DNA of 13,758 bases. Origin: an uncultured Prevotellaceae bacterium. GTDB taxonomy: Bacteria > Bacteroidota > Bacteroidia > Bacteroidales > Bacteroidaceae. This document shows, piece by piece, positions 6,910 to 13,758 of the stretch (position 1 is the first letter of the stretch; every line of letters begins with the position of its first letter). Where the stretch lies: the NCBI GenBank assembly GCA_947306845.1, contig CAMZHP010000056.1:1-13758 (forward strand), written 5' to 3'. The notes below the pieces were generated by a model. It did not search any database. It had not been told where the DNA came from and saw nothing but the letters and a program-made list of their open reading frames with translations. The translations under genes and the position numbers were made by a program.

Positions 6910-6965
6910 CTTCAATTTTCAATCTTCAATTTCTAATTTTCAATTTTCAATTTTCAATCTTCAAT
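6910..6965. repeat. Tandem array of eight 7-bp units (TTTCAAT/CTTCAAT)
   Basis: Eight head-to-tail heptamers run without interruption: four TTTCAAT, three CTTCAAT and one degenerate TTCTAAT. The array lies between the terminator of the biotin-carrier operon (6966-7005), which it touches, and the promoter of the GT5-like gene. The same two unit types recur in front of maf at 13614-13648. There are no spacers, so it is not a CRISPR. The role is unknown. Confidence 0.85.
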
Positions 6966-7005
6966 CCCTAAAAAAGGCTGCCGATTCAGGCAGCCTTTTT
7001 TAGGG
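6966..7005 (-). terminator. Strong rho-independent terminator after the propionate operon
   Basis: A perfect 17-bp inverted repeat (6966-6982 / 6989-7005) has a 6-nt loop. Its GC core ggctgcc/ggcagcc is flanked by six As and six Ts, so it works as a terminator in either direction. It begins 10 bases past the biotin-carrier stop codon and closes the mce-mmdA operon. Confidence 0.92.
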
Positions 7006-7014
7006 GAAGGAGGA

Positions 7015-7449
7015 TCATTCTATCACAATCAGGGGGGTGTCTTCCATGACACTGGCTCCCTGGCTGACCAGGATGGCTGTCACCTTGCCGGCCTTCTCTG
7101 CCTCAAGGTTGTTAGCCATCTTCATGGCCTCAAGCACCAATACCACATCGCCGGCTTTCACCTCGTCTCCTACAGAGACCTTGATTTCTGTGATTACACC
7201 GGGAAGAGGAGCCTTGAGCGCGTTGGCAGTGTTCACTGGTCCAGAGGACTGGGGGGCTTCTTCGGCGGGTGCAGATTCCTTGGCGGCACCTGTCTTCACC
7301 ACTACCTTCTTCTTCTCCGGCTCTTCCTCTGGTTCCATCTCTACCTTGTATTCCTCGCCGTTGACGGTCACAGTAGCGATGTTCTCGGTAATGTCACCGA
7401 TGGCTACCTCGTATTGGTTGCCGTTGATCGTATACTTGTATTTATTCAT
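7015..7449 (-). CDS. mmdC: Biotin carboxyl carrier subunit of a methylmalonyl-CoA decarboxylase-type complex
   Basis: This 144-aa protein carries the carboxyl group on biotin between active sites. The C-terminal biotinyl domain (about 77-144) contains EAMKM at 107-111, with K110 as the biotinylated lysine, preceded by APLPGVITEIKVSVGDEVKAGD. The N-terminal 40 residues form a small beta domain like those of OadA/MmdC-type carriers. Residues 40-75 are a Glu/Lys/Pro/Ala linker that lets the domain swing. It is the last gene of the mce-mmdA operon, 33 bases after the 52-aa subunit, and is followed at once by a strong terminator. A propionyl-CoA carboxylase or transcarboxylase carrier would look much the same, so the exact complex is inferred from the neighbours. 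Confidence 0.9.
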   Translation of the reverse strand: MNKYKYTINGNQYEVAIGDITENIATVTVNGEEYKVEMEPEEEPEKKKVVVKTGAAKESAPAEEAPQSSGPVNTANALKAPLPGVITEIKVSVGDEVKAGDVVLVLEAMKMANNLEAEKAGKVTAILVSQGASVMEDTPLIVIE

Positions 7450-7482
7450 CTTTTTTGATTATTTTGGGGTTGTATGCAACTC

Positions 7483-7641
7483 TTAGGGATGGGCGGTGGT
7501 CATCGGCATGTGTGCGTTCCATTCCGTCAAGTGGGGACGGATGGTGATGATACCCGACTCCTTATCGTGCACGTTGTTGCCCTTGAATTCGTGAAGCGCC
7601 AGGGCTATGGCTGCATACACTTCATGGTTTCCTTTTGACAT
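7483..7641 (-). CDS. 52-aa OadG/MmdE-like small subunit
   Basis: The frame starts MSKGNHEVYAAIALALHEFK and ends with TAA at 7483-7485. It lies between mmdA (42-nt gap) and the biotin carrier (33-nt gap) in the same orientation. The segment EVYAAIALALHEF followed by HDKESGIITI and a tryptophan near the end resembles the C-terminal, soluble part of OadG/MmdD subunits, in which an alanine-rich helix precedes a VHDxES-TI-like strand. There is no N-terminal membrane helix, so it is closer to the separate 55-aa epsilon subunit described for Veillonella methylmalonyl-CoA decarboxylase. It probably helps assemble the carboxyltransferase with its partners. The assignment rests on short similarity plus position. 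Confidence 0.75.
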   Translation of the reverse strand: MSKGNHEVYAAIALALHEFKGNNVHDKESGIITIRPHLTEWNAHMPMTTAHP

Positions 7642-7683
7642 AATGTCTCGGTTTTACGTTGAATGATAGTCGGCGAGCCTGCC

Positions 7684-9249
7684 TTACATGGGGATGTTGC
7701 CATGCTTCTTGGCGGGAAGGCTGTCGCGCTTGGTGGCCAATTGGGCAAGGGCGCGGCAGATGCGGAAACGAGTGTTGCGAGGCTCGATGACATCGTCGAT
7801 GTAGCCATATTTGGCGGCCTGGTAGGGGTTGGCGAACAATTCGGAGTATTCCTCCTCCTTCTCTGCCAAGAAGGCTTTCACGTCCTCTCCGGCGTCTTTC
7901 TTGGCCTTGGCTTCCTTAGCGCAGAGCACAGCCACGGCACCAGAGGCTCCCATCACGGCAATCTCTGCATTGGGCCATGCGTAGTTGAGGTCGGTACGAA
8001 GCTGCTTGCAGCCCATCACGATATGGCTGCCGCCATAGCTCTTGCGGAGGGTAATGGTCACCTTAGGAACAGTGGCCTCACCATAGGCGTAGAGCAGCTG
8101 TGCACCGTGGAGAATCACAGCATTGTACTCCTGACCTGTGCCTGGCAGGAATCCCGGCACGTCGACCAAGCTTACGATAGGAATGTTGAAGGCATCGCAG
8201 AAACGCACGAAGCGAGCTCCCTTGCGGCTGGCATTCACATCGAGGACACCGGCGTAGCATGAGGGCTGGTTGGCCACAATACCGACACTCTGACCGTTGA
8301 AACGGGCAAAGCCGACGATGATGTTCTTGGCAAATTTTGGCTGTACCTCGAAAAACTCTCCATTGTCGGTGATGGCGGAGATGACCTTGTACATGTCGTA
8401 GGCCTTGTTGGGGTCGTCGGGCAAAATCTCGTTCAGGCTGTCTTCCTTGCGGTCGATGGGATCGTCGCATTCCTTGCGAGGTGTCTCCTCCATGTTGTTG
8501 GAGGGGATATAGCTCAGAAGGGTCTTGATCATCTCAAGAGCTTCTTCCTCGGTGGCAGCAGTGAAGTGGGTCACTCCACTCTTGGTGGAATGAACGGAAG
8601 CGCCGCCTAAGTGCTCTTGGTCAACGTCCTCGCCGGTCACGGTCTTCACCACTTTGGGACCTGTGAGGAACATATATGAAGTGTTCTCCATCATGAGGGT
8701 AAAGTCGGTGAGGGCAGGGGAGTAAACGGCTCCGCCAGCGCAAGGACCGAAGATACCGGAAATCTGAGGAATCACACCTGAGGCAAGAATGTTGCGCTCG
8801 AATATCTCGGCATAGCCGGCAAGGGCATTGATGCCTTCCTGGATACGGGCACCGCCGGAGTCATTGATGCCAATCACAGGAGCACCCATCTTCATACCCA
8901 TGTCCATCACCTTGCAGATCTTCTCTGCCATGGTCTCGGAGAGAGAACCGCCGTTGACGGTGAAGTCCTGTGCAAAGATATAAACCAAACGGCCGTCGAT
9001 AGTTCCGGAGCCGGCTACGACACCGTCACCGAGAAACTGCTTCTTCTCCATGCCGAAGTTGGTGCAGCGGTGGAGCTTGAACATGTCGAACTCCTCGAAG
9101 CTTCCTTCATCAAGGAGCATGTCGATACGCTCACGGGCAGTGTACTTGCCACGGGCATGTTGTTTCTCAATGGCTTTCTCACCGCCGCCAAGACGGGCCT
9201 GTTCGCGCTTGGCGACAAGGGCTTTGATCTTTTCTAATTGCTTGCTCAT
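7684..9249 (-). CDS. mmdA: Methylmalonyl-CoA decarboxylase / acyl-CoA carboxylase carboxyltransferase (alpha) subunit
   Basis: The 521-aa product moves the carboxyl group between (S)-methylmalonyl-CoA (or propionyl-CoA) and biotin in the cytoplasm. It has the two crotonase-like halves of the family: [12 protein letters not shown] at 32-43; SGGARIQEG at 131-139; the N-half oxyanion loop [13 protein letters not shown] at 167-179; and the C-half [12 protein letters not shown] at 402-413. Length and the ending (KHGNIPM) are normal for MmdA/PccB. It follows mce by 47 nt and is followed by the 52-aa subunit and the biotin carrier. No biotin carboxylase is present, which favours a decarboxylase or transcarboxylase over an ATP-dependent carboxylase, although a carboxylase subunit could be elsewhere. 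Confidence 0.94.
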   Translation of the reverse strand: MSKQLEKIKALVAKREQARLGGGEKAIEKQHARGKYTARERIDMLLDEGSFEEFDMFKLHRCTNFGMEKKQFLGDGVVAGSGTIDGRLVYIFAQDFTVNGGSLSETMAEKICKVMDMGMKMGAPVIGINDSGGARIQEGINALAGYAEIFERNILASGVIPQISGIFGPCAGGAVYSPALTDFTLMMENTSYMFLTGPKVVKTVTGEDVDQEHLGGASVHSTKSGVTHFTAATEEEALEMIKTLLSYIPSNNMEETPRKECDDPIDRKEDSLNEILPDDPNKAYDMYKVISAITDNGEFFEVQPKFAKNIIVGFARFNGQSVGIVANQPSCYAGVLDVNASRKGARFVRFCDAFNIPIVSLVDVPGFLPGTGQEYNAVILHGAQLLYAYGEATVPKVTITLRKSYGGSHIVMGCKQLRTDLNYAWPNAEIAVMGASGAVAVLCAKEAKAKKDAGEDVKAFLAEKEEEYSELFANPYQAAKYGYIDDVIEPRNTRFRICRALAQLATKRDSLPAKKHGNIPM

Positions 9250-9296
9250 TTTCGTTTTTATGATTTGCTGCCCGAGGGCAGGTGTTAGTTGGCTGA

Positions 9297-9701
9297 TTAG
9301 TGCTCACAGAGTTCTGTGAGAATGCCGCAGGTCGATTTCGGATGGAGGAAAGCGATGTTGAGGTTCTCGGCTCCCTTGCGGGGGGCTTTGTCTATCAGGC
9401 GCACGCCTTTCTCGTCACATTCAGCAAGGGCGTTGGCAACACCATCCTCGATGCAGAAAGCCACATGGTGAACACCACGGCCTCCTTTGTCGAGCCATTT
9501 CTGAATGGTGCTCTCAGGTGATGTGGGTTCAAGGAGTTCCAACTTCACCTCGCCGCACTTCAAAAATGCGGTTTTCACTTTCTGGTCTTCTACGACCTCT
9601 ACTGCATAACACTCAAGACCCAATACTTCTTTGAAATAAGGGAGGGCTTCTTCAATGCTCGGAACTGCGATTCCAAGATGTTCAATGTGTGAGATTTTCA
9701 T
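9297..9701 (-). CDS. mce: Methylmalonyl-CoA epimerase
   Basis: This 134-aa enzyme of the vicinal oxygen chelate fold interconverts (R)- and (S)-methylmalonyl-CoA, which links methylmalonyl-CoA mutase to the carboxyltransferase encoded next. The start [19 protein letters not shown], the central [10 protein letters not shown] and the end [10 protein letters not shown] are typical. Likely metal ligands are H8, E55, H79 and E130, by analogy with the His/Gln/His/Glu set of the Propionibacterium enzyme; the second ligand here would be Glu instead of Gln. The length is standard. It is the first gene of the operon and has a possible -7 element about 50 nt upstream. Confidence 0.93.
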   Translation of the reverse strand: MKISHIEHLGIAVPSIEEALPYFKEVLGLECYAVEVVEDQKVKTAFLKCGEVKLELLEPTSPESTIQKWLDKGGRGVHHVAFCIEDGVANALAECDEKGVRLIDKAPRKGAENLNIAFLHPKSTCGILTELCEH

Positions 9702-9750
9702 TTAAGTAAAGTTTTAAGTGAAGGATTATTTGTTGTTTCCTATTTTCGTG

Positions 9751-9758
9751 CAAAATTA
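9751..9758 (-). promoter_or_regulatory. Probable -7 element for the mce-mmdA operon
   Basis: The minus-strand octamer TAATTTTG fits TAnnTTTG and is followed by CACG. It lies 49 bases upstream of the mce ATG. No clear TTTG is seen at -33, so the call rests on the -7 element and position. No terminator is obvious between the TonB receptor stop (9812) and this site, so readthrough could also contribute. Confidence 0.5.
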
Positions 9759-9811
9759 ATAAATAAAATCCATACGGCATGTATATTATTCCGAATTTTA
9801 TTATTTTTTCA

Positions 9812-12196
9812 TCAGAACTCTATCAGCACGCGGCCATTAATTTGGCGGCCCGTCAGATAATTGGGCACGGCATATTGCTGGTTGGTCACGTCCGTAATCC
9901 AGTAATAGGAGTTCACGTTGTTGATGCCAAAAAGGTTGAGGCAATCCACACCCAGCCAGATATTGCGGATGGGATTGCGTTTGTGCTGGCGCTTGTCGTT
10001 GTCAAGGGCACGGAAACTCATGCCGATGTCTGCACGTTTGTAGGCTGGGGCCCGGAAGTCGAAGCTCTCTATGCCTCGGTGTGGGGCGGCGAAAGGCAGC
10101 CCATCGGCGTAAGCCAGCTTGAGGGACATCTTCCAACGCTCGGTGTTGGGGAAATAATCCGTGAAATACAGGCTGAGTGCAAACCGCTGGTCGGTAGGCA
10201 TGGGGATGCTTTTGCCGTGAAGTTTCATCTTGGTGTTCATCACCGAGAGACTGATCCACGAGTCGGCACCTGGGACAAATTCTCCGTACAGCTTCATGTC
10301 AAGTCCCATGGCATGGCCGTTGGCTTCGTTCTGGCCATAATACACCACTTTCACATTGTTCACACTGTAAGGCACGAGGTTAGACATCAGCTTGAAGTAA
10401 GCCTCTGCGCTGAAACGGAAGTTGCGTTGGGCCATCTTGAACCGGTAGTCATAGGCAGCGATGAAATGGATAGAGCGCTGGCTCTTGATTTTCTTGTTGA
10501 GCGTGGCGTATGTGATGCCGTCAATCGTCGTCGTGTCGCGCAACTCTTTGTAAAATGGTGCCTGATAATAGATGCCCGTAGCGAAACGGAAGGTGACATC
10601 GTTGTTGAAGGCCGGCACGATGCTGAGGGAGGCTCTCGGACTGACAAGGCTTTCGCGGTTGAAATTCCAATGGGAGAAACGCACACCGTAATTGAATGTG
10701 TAGAATGTTTCCTCGCTTGCACTGCTGAATTTGTAGGTGTCTTGCACGTATGCCTCCATGCGGTTGGCATCAAGGCTGTTGCGTGCATTCAGCGAATAGA
10801 TCATATAGAGGTCACGTCCAGTGTGGGGCATGGTGTAGCCCGCGGAGTCGCGCATCTCATACTCACGGCTGTTCTCCTTGATGTGCTCCAACTTGTAGGT
10901 CAGACCTGCTTGGTAGTGATGGCGGCGTGTCTTGTGCTTCAGCGTTAGTTTGAAAGTCTCCACATCAGCCTTGAGGTAGTTGCGGGCATGGTCCATATAG
11001 GTGCCCACACCCAAATTCTCGCTGGTCTCGGTCTGTGTCAGCCAGTATTGGCCTTGGATGTCAAACTGCTCTTGTTCTTTGGTGTAGAACGCTGAGGTCG
11101 TGAACGATAGGTCGGTCTTCGCACTTAAGTGACGGGTGATGCTGAACATCCCGAAATACGTGCGGAAGATATCTTTCTCCTTGCCGTCAAAATATACCTT
11201 GAAATTTTTCACGTTCTCCATCGTTCCAAAATTCGTCTCACGGTCCTTTGGGGTGAAATTGTAGTGGTTTTCTGAGATATTGCCGATGAGGTCTATCGTC
11301 CAACGCTGATTCGGCTGGTAACTGAGGTAAGTTTGGTAGTCGAGAAAATTGGGGGTATATTCGCCTTTCGTTTCCAGTGATCCCAGCAGGTAACGGTTGG
11401 TCTTGTATCGGATGCCGTTGCTCCATGAGAACTTCTTGGTACTGAATCCGACATAGCCGCTGCCGCCAAGCAAGCTGGCTGAGGCGCTGGCCTCAAATTT
11501 CTTGGGACGCTTGTAGGTGATGTCGAGGGCTGACGACATCTTGTCGCCATATTTTGCCTCGAAACCGCCCGTGGAGAAACTGATGGATTCCACCATGTCG
11601 GGATTGATGACCGAAAGGCCTTCTTGCTGACCACTGCGTACGAGGAAGGGTCGGTAGACTTCCACATTATTGATATATACGCTGTTTTCGTCGAAACTGC
11701 CGCCGCGCACATTGTATTGTGACGACAGCTCGCTGTGGGTAGATACACCAGCCTGTCCCTGAATCATCTCTTCCACGGCATTGCCAGAAGCGGAGGGCAT
11801 CGTTTTCATGTCTTTGGTGTCGAGCTCCTCGCTTTGTCCGGTCTGGCGGCGACGCTGCATAATCAGCACCTCATCCAGTTCGTTGTCACTGTTCATCTGA
11901 ATGAGAAGTGTCTGGGTGCCTTTGGGCTTGCGGAGCACGCGGGTCTTTTCCTGGTATCCCACCATGGTGAAACGTACCACCACACTATCGGCCGAAGCCA
12001 ATTCCATGCTGAACTCTCCCTTGAGATTGGTGAAGGTCACACGACCTTGCCTCACCACAGCTACCGTGGCGAGCTCCAATGGATTGTTGTTCTCATCGCT
12101 CACCTTACCGCGAAGAGTGAAGGTCTGCGAATATAGTTCTTGCATGCCAAAGGCTGACAACAGCATGATGACAAGCAGAAGGGTTTTCAGTCTCAT
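9812..12196 (-). CDS. TonB-dependent outer-membrane receptor with carboxypeptidase-regulatory-like domain
   Basis: The 794-aa protein has a signal peptide (about 1-23, ending LYSQ), a carboxypeptidase-regulatory-like beta domain (about 27-100), a TonB-box-like ELDEVLIMQ near 105-113, a plug domain (about 125-235, with NVRGGSFDENSVYINN and GGFEAKYGD), and a long beta-barrel ending in the outer-membrane-typical C-terminal Phe (VLIEF). It imports a ligand through the outer membrane using TonB-ExbBD energy. It is shorter than SusC (about 1000 aa) and has no SusD neighbour, so it is probably not a polysaccharide-utilisation transporter. Substrate cannot be told from sequence. I found no clear TAnnTTTG promoter in the 193-nt gap upstream. 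Confidence 0.9.
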   Translation of the reverse strand: MRLKTLLLVIMLLSAFGMQELYSQTFTLRGKVSDENNNPLELATVAVVRQGRVTFTNLKGEFSMELASADSVVVRFTMVGYQEKTRVLRKPKGTQTLLIQMNSDNELDEVLIMQRRRQTGQSEELDTKDMKTMPSASGNAVEEMIQGQAGVSTHSELSSQYNVRGGSFDENSVYINNVEVYRPFLVRSGQQEGLSVINPDMVESISFSTGGFEAKYGDKMSSALDITYKRPKKFEASASASLLGGSGYVGFSTKKFSWSNGIRYKTNRYLLGSLETKGEYTPNFLDYQTYLSYQPNQRWTIDLIGNISENHYNFTPKDRETNFGTMENVKNFKVYFDGKEKDIFRTYFGMFSITRHLSAKTDLSFTTSAFYTKEQEQFDIQGQYWLTQTETSENLGVGTYMDHARNYLKADVETFKLTLKHKTRRHHYQAGLTYKLEHIKENSREYEMRDSAGYTMPHTGRDLYMIYSLNARNSLDANRMEAYVQDTYKFSSASEETFYTFNYGVRFSHWNFNRESLVSPRASLSIVPAFNNDVTFRFATGIYYQAPFYKELRDTTTIDGITYATLNKKIKSQRSIHFIAAYDYRFKMAQRNFRFSAEAYFKLMSNLVPYSVNNVKVVYYGQNEANGHAMGLDMKLYGEFVPGADSWISLSVMNTKMKLHGKSIPMPTDQRFALSLYFTDYFPNTERWKMSLKLAYADGLPFAAPHRGIESFDFRAPAYKRADIGMSFRALDNDKRQHKRNPIRNIWLGVDCLNLFGINNVNSYYWITDVTNQQYAVPNYLTGRQINGRVLIEF

Positions 12197-12377
12197 CTAT
12201 CTTATAACGCAGTTTTCACCTTATTATTGTATATGTGGCGTTTTGAGGTGACTTGTCACTCCGTAGATACTCAGGACTAACTAGCTATTCCTCTGGAATA
12301 AGAGAGGGTGGGGGCGAAAACAGAAGAAATACAAAAAATAAATAAAAGCTTTTCTTCTCATTTTCTACTATTTGCAC

Positions 12378-12385
12378 TACCTTTG
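12378..12385 (+). promoter_or_regulatory. -7 promoter element directly ahead of the nitroreductase start
   Basis: TACCTTTG, the same octamer as in the tRNA-Thr and ptb promoters, ends only 4 bases before the ATG at 12390. A possible -33 TTTC lies at 12351-12354, with a long 23-nt spacer. In this promoter class transcription starts about 4-8 nt beyond the octamer, so the mRNA would begin at or very near the start codon. Confidence 0.65.
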
Positions 12386-12389
12386 CAGT

Positions 12390-12914
12390 ATGGATTTTTA
12401 TGATTTGGTGGCAAAGAGAAGAAGCCACAGAACATTTGAAGAGGGTGAGCTGGATGCTGAGCAGGTGCAGGCCATCCTAAGGGCGGCACTGCTGTCGCCC
12501 ACGTCGAGAAACAACCGGCAGTGGCAGTTTGTGGTGGTGGACGACTGCATCGACCTACAGAAGCTGTCGGATGCCAAGGAGCAGGGGGCTGCCTTTGTCA
12601 GGGATGCCGCATTGGCTGTGGTGGTCTTGGGGTGTCCGGATAAAAACGATTGTTGGGTGGAGGATGGCAGCATCGCTGCTTACGCCATGCAGTTGCAGGC
12701 AGAGGATTTGGGCCTTGCTTCCTGTTGGGTGCAGATCAGAGGCCGGCGCCTGAGTGACGGCACCAAGGCTTCCGACGTGGTGAGAGGCATCCTTGATATC
12801 CCTGAAGACCATGAAGTGCTCTGCCTCATCGCCTTTGGCAAAAAGAAGAAAGACCTCCCTCCACACGATGAAGACTCCCAGAAATGGGAAAACATTCATC
12901 CCGATAAATTCTGA
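12390..12914 (+). CDS. Nitroreductase-family flavoprotein
   Basis: The 174-aa product is an FMN-dependent NAD(P)H oxidoreductase of the nitroreductase fold, likely cytoplasmic and dimeric. Family landmarks are the N-terminal RRSHRTF (10-16) for FMN phosphate contact, SPTSRNNRQWQF (36-47) at the flavin site, and the late LGLASCWVQIRGR (107-119) with the IAFGKKKK stretch (148-154). It is a short member with no extra domain. The physiological substrate is unknown. The ATG at 12390 is the family start; an alternative TTG at 12372 would lie upstream of and within the promoter element. The 193-nt gap before it separates it divergently from the TonB receptor. The downstream gap (12915-13044) has only weak palindromes, for example cttgg/ccaag at 12949-12963. 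Confidence 0.88.
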   Translation: MDFYDLVAKRRSHRTFEEGELDAEQVQAILRAALLSPTSRNNRQWQFVVVDDCIDLQKLSDAKEQGAAFVRDAALAVVVLGCPDKNDCWVEDGSIAAYAMQLQAEDLGLASCWVQIRGRRLSDGTKASDVVRGILDIPEDHEVLCLIAFGKKKKDLPPHDEDSQKWENIHPDKF

Positions 12915-13044
12915 TTTCTCACGAATATCCATGCGTTGGGCTTTGCCGCTTGGCTTGTCCAAGAATAATCCATTCATGCTTACACACAGCTATTTGTGTT
13001 CAATTACATGATAATTATATGTTAAATGAAAAAATCATTTGTCT

Positions 13045-13084
13045 AAACTCCCAAACTCCCAAACTCCTAAACTCCTAAACTCCT
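13045..13084. repeat. Tandem array of five 8-bp units (AAACTCCC/T) before kdsC
   Basis: Two AAACTCCC units and three AAACTCCT units run head to tail and stop 6 bp before the ATG of the KdsC-like gene. The complementary strand reads AGGAGTTT repeated. The array would occupy the translation-initiation region of the kdsC mRNA, so gain or loss of a unit would change the leader by 8 nt. Confidence 0.9.
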
Positions 13085-13090
13085 AATATA

Positions 13091-13609
13091 ATGATCAACT
13101 ATGACCTCAGCAAGATAAAGGCTATCATCTTTGATGTTGATGGCGTGCTCAGCAGGCAAACCATTTCGATGGATGCCATGGGTGAACCACTGCGCACCAT
13201 TAATATCCAAGACGGATATGCCATCCAACTGGCCATGAAAATGGGACTTCGTATCGTTATCCTCACGGGGGGACGCACGCCCAATATCCGTTTGCGTTAC
13301 GAATATTTGGGAGTAAAGGATATCTTCCTCAGTTGCGCTGTCAAAATCAAGACTTACGAGTTGTTTCTTGATCAGAACGGTCTTTCTGACCAGGATGTCA
13401 TCTATATGGGCGACGATATACCCGACTATGAGGTGATGAAGCGTTGCGGATGTCCTTGTGCCCCAGCAGACGCCGCTCCTGATATCAAGGCCATCAGTAC
13501 ATACGTGAGCCATCGCAAGGGTGGCGACGGGTGTGCCCGCGATGTCATAGAACAGGTCCTCCGTGCCCAAGGCAAATGGCTCTCTGGAGCAGAAGCCTTC
13601 GGATGGTAG
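13091..13609 (+). CDS. kdsC: KdsC-like 3-deoxy-D-manno-octulosonate-8-phosphate phosphatase (HAD family)
   Basis: This 172-aa HAD phosphatase of the C0 (capless, tetrameric) type most likely removes phosphate from Kdo-8-P to supply Kdo for LPS inner core. Motif I is FDVDGVL with nucleophile D15 and acid/base D17. Motif II is LTGGR (59-62). A lysine near 85-87 would serve motif III, and motif IV is MGDDIPDYE (106-114). The late KGGDGCARDVIEQVL (143-157) matches the KdsC glycine-rich tail that reaches the neighbouring active site. Length is normal. The leader is a tandem octamer array. Only 39 nt separate it from maf, so both are likely co-transcribed. Related cytidylate- or sialate-type HAD phosphatases are a less likely alternative. 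Confidence 0.87.
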   Translation: MINYDLSKIKAIIFDVDGVLSRQTISMDAMGEPLRTINIQDGYAIQLAMKMGLRIVILTGGRTPNIRLRYEYLGVKDIFLSCAVKIKTYELFLDQNGLSDQDVIYMGDDIPDYEVMKRCGCPCAPADAAPDIKAISTYVSHRKGGDGCARDVIEQVLRAQGKWLSGAEAFGW

Positions 13610-13613
13610 GAGT

Positions 13614-13648
13614 CTTCATTTTTCAATCTTCAATTTTCAATCTTCAAT
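13614..13648. repeat. Tandem heptamer array abutting the maf start codon
   Basis: Four perfect heptamers, alternating TTTCAAT and CTTCAAT (13621-13648), follow a degenerate CTTCATT (13614-13620). The last unit ends directly at the maf ATG (13649). The units are the same as in the 6910-6965 array. The repeat occupies the whole space where a ribosome-binding site would lie, and there is no purine-rich sequence. Confidence 0.88.
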
Positions 13649-13758
13649 ATGTATAAGATCATTCTTGCCAGCAATTCTCCCAGAAGGAAGGAACTCCTTG
13701 CTGGTCTTGACCTCGATTTCGAAGTGCATGTACTTAAGGACATCGACGAGAGTTATCC
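13649..13758 (+). CDS. maf: Maf-family nucleotide pyrophosphatase, N-terminal 36 codons only
   Basis: The partial product starts MYKIILASNSPRRKELLAGL. This is the conserved Maf N-terminus with the SxSPRR phosphate-binding motif (ASNSPRRKELL, 7-17). Maf proteins hydrolyse nucleoside triphosphates, often modified ones such as m5U or pseudouridine triphosphate, or dTTP/UTP, to monophosphates, and are linked to septum control in Bacillus. The window edge cuts it after residue 36. The gene follows kdsC by 39 nt, most of which is the heptamer array. Confidence 0.9.
   Translation, partial: MYKIILASNSPRRKELLAGLDLDFEVHVLKDIDESY

Noticed and set aside
6910..6965. CRISPR array
   Set aside because: The units are only 7 bp, contiguous, without spacers, and no cas genes are present; the same holds for the arrays at 13045-13084 and 13614-13648.
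9779..10948. 389-codon open frame on the plus strand
   Set aside because: It lies wholly antisense to the TonB receptor barrel and its upstream gap, its translation has no recognisable domain, and the minus-strand frame has a clear signal peptide, plug and barrel.
12248..12300. Short palindromes (gtgac/gtcac and tattcc/ggaata) in the divergent gap upstream of the TonB receptor
   Set aside because: Arms of 5-6 bp are expected by chance in a gap this size, and neither sits at a recognisable promoter, so I do not call them operators.
13067..13570. 167-codon open frame on the minus strand
   Set aside because: It is antisense to kdsC, whose HAD motifs are intact, and it has no promoter or recognisable product.

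Overview
The window looks like chromosomal DNA from a member of the Bacteroidales, most likely a Prevotella-like organism. The evidence is: promoters of the Bacteroidetes -33/-7 type (TTTG about 20 nt before TAnnTTTG) ahead of several genes; a DUF4270 lipoprotein; a TonB-dependent receptor with an N-terminal carboxypeptidase-regulatory-like domain; a methylmalonyl-CoA epimerase / carboxyltransferase / biotin-carrier cluster typical of succinate-to-propionate fermenters; few Shine-Dalgarno sequences; and short AT-rich tandem repeats between genes. Nothing marks the region as a phage, plasmid, IS element or CRISPR locus. It reads as ordinary core genome with some unusual small-scale features.

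Layout. Everything from 1 to about 12200 is on the minus strand and everything from 12390 to the end is on the plus strand. From the left: a partial tRNA-Thr(CGU) (1-51) with its own promoter; uvrA (114-2930); a phosphate butyryltransferase-family gene (2960-3871) that forms a likely transcription unit with uvrA; a 454-base gap holding the ptb promoter and a candidate terminator-ended small RNA; a three-gene unit of a degenerate GT5 'glycogen synthase'-like protein (5935-6747), a DUF4270 lipoprotein (4456-5925) and a translationally coupled 42-residue protein (4326-4454); the propionate cluster mce - mmdA - a 52-residue small subunit - biotin carrier (9701 down to 7015), closed by a strong terminator; and a TonB-dependent receptor (9812-12196). 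After the divergent switch come a nitroreductase whose promoter touches its start codon, a KdsC-like HAD phosphatase, and the first 36 codons of a Maf-family gene cut by the window edge.

How the genes work together. The mce/mmdA/small-subunit/carrier genes form one metabolic module that racemises methylmalonyl-CoA and removes or transfers its carboxyl group through biotin. No biotin carboxylase or membrane beta subunit is present here, so the partner must be encoded elsewhere. UvrA serves nucleotide excision repair. KdsC serves Kdo (LPS core sugar) synthesis. The DUF4270 protein and the TonB receptor are envelope proteins. 

The least explained items are the candidate small RNA at about 4003-4205, the 7-bp and 8-bp tandem-repeat arrays that abut the maf and kdsC start codons, the apparently leaderless nitroreductase gene, the two very small conserved-looking proteins (42 and 52 aa), and the GT5-like protein that lacks the usual substrate motifs. 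I see no convincing wholly new multi-gene system.
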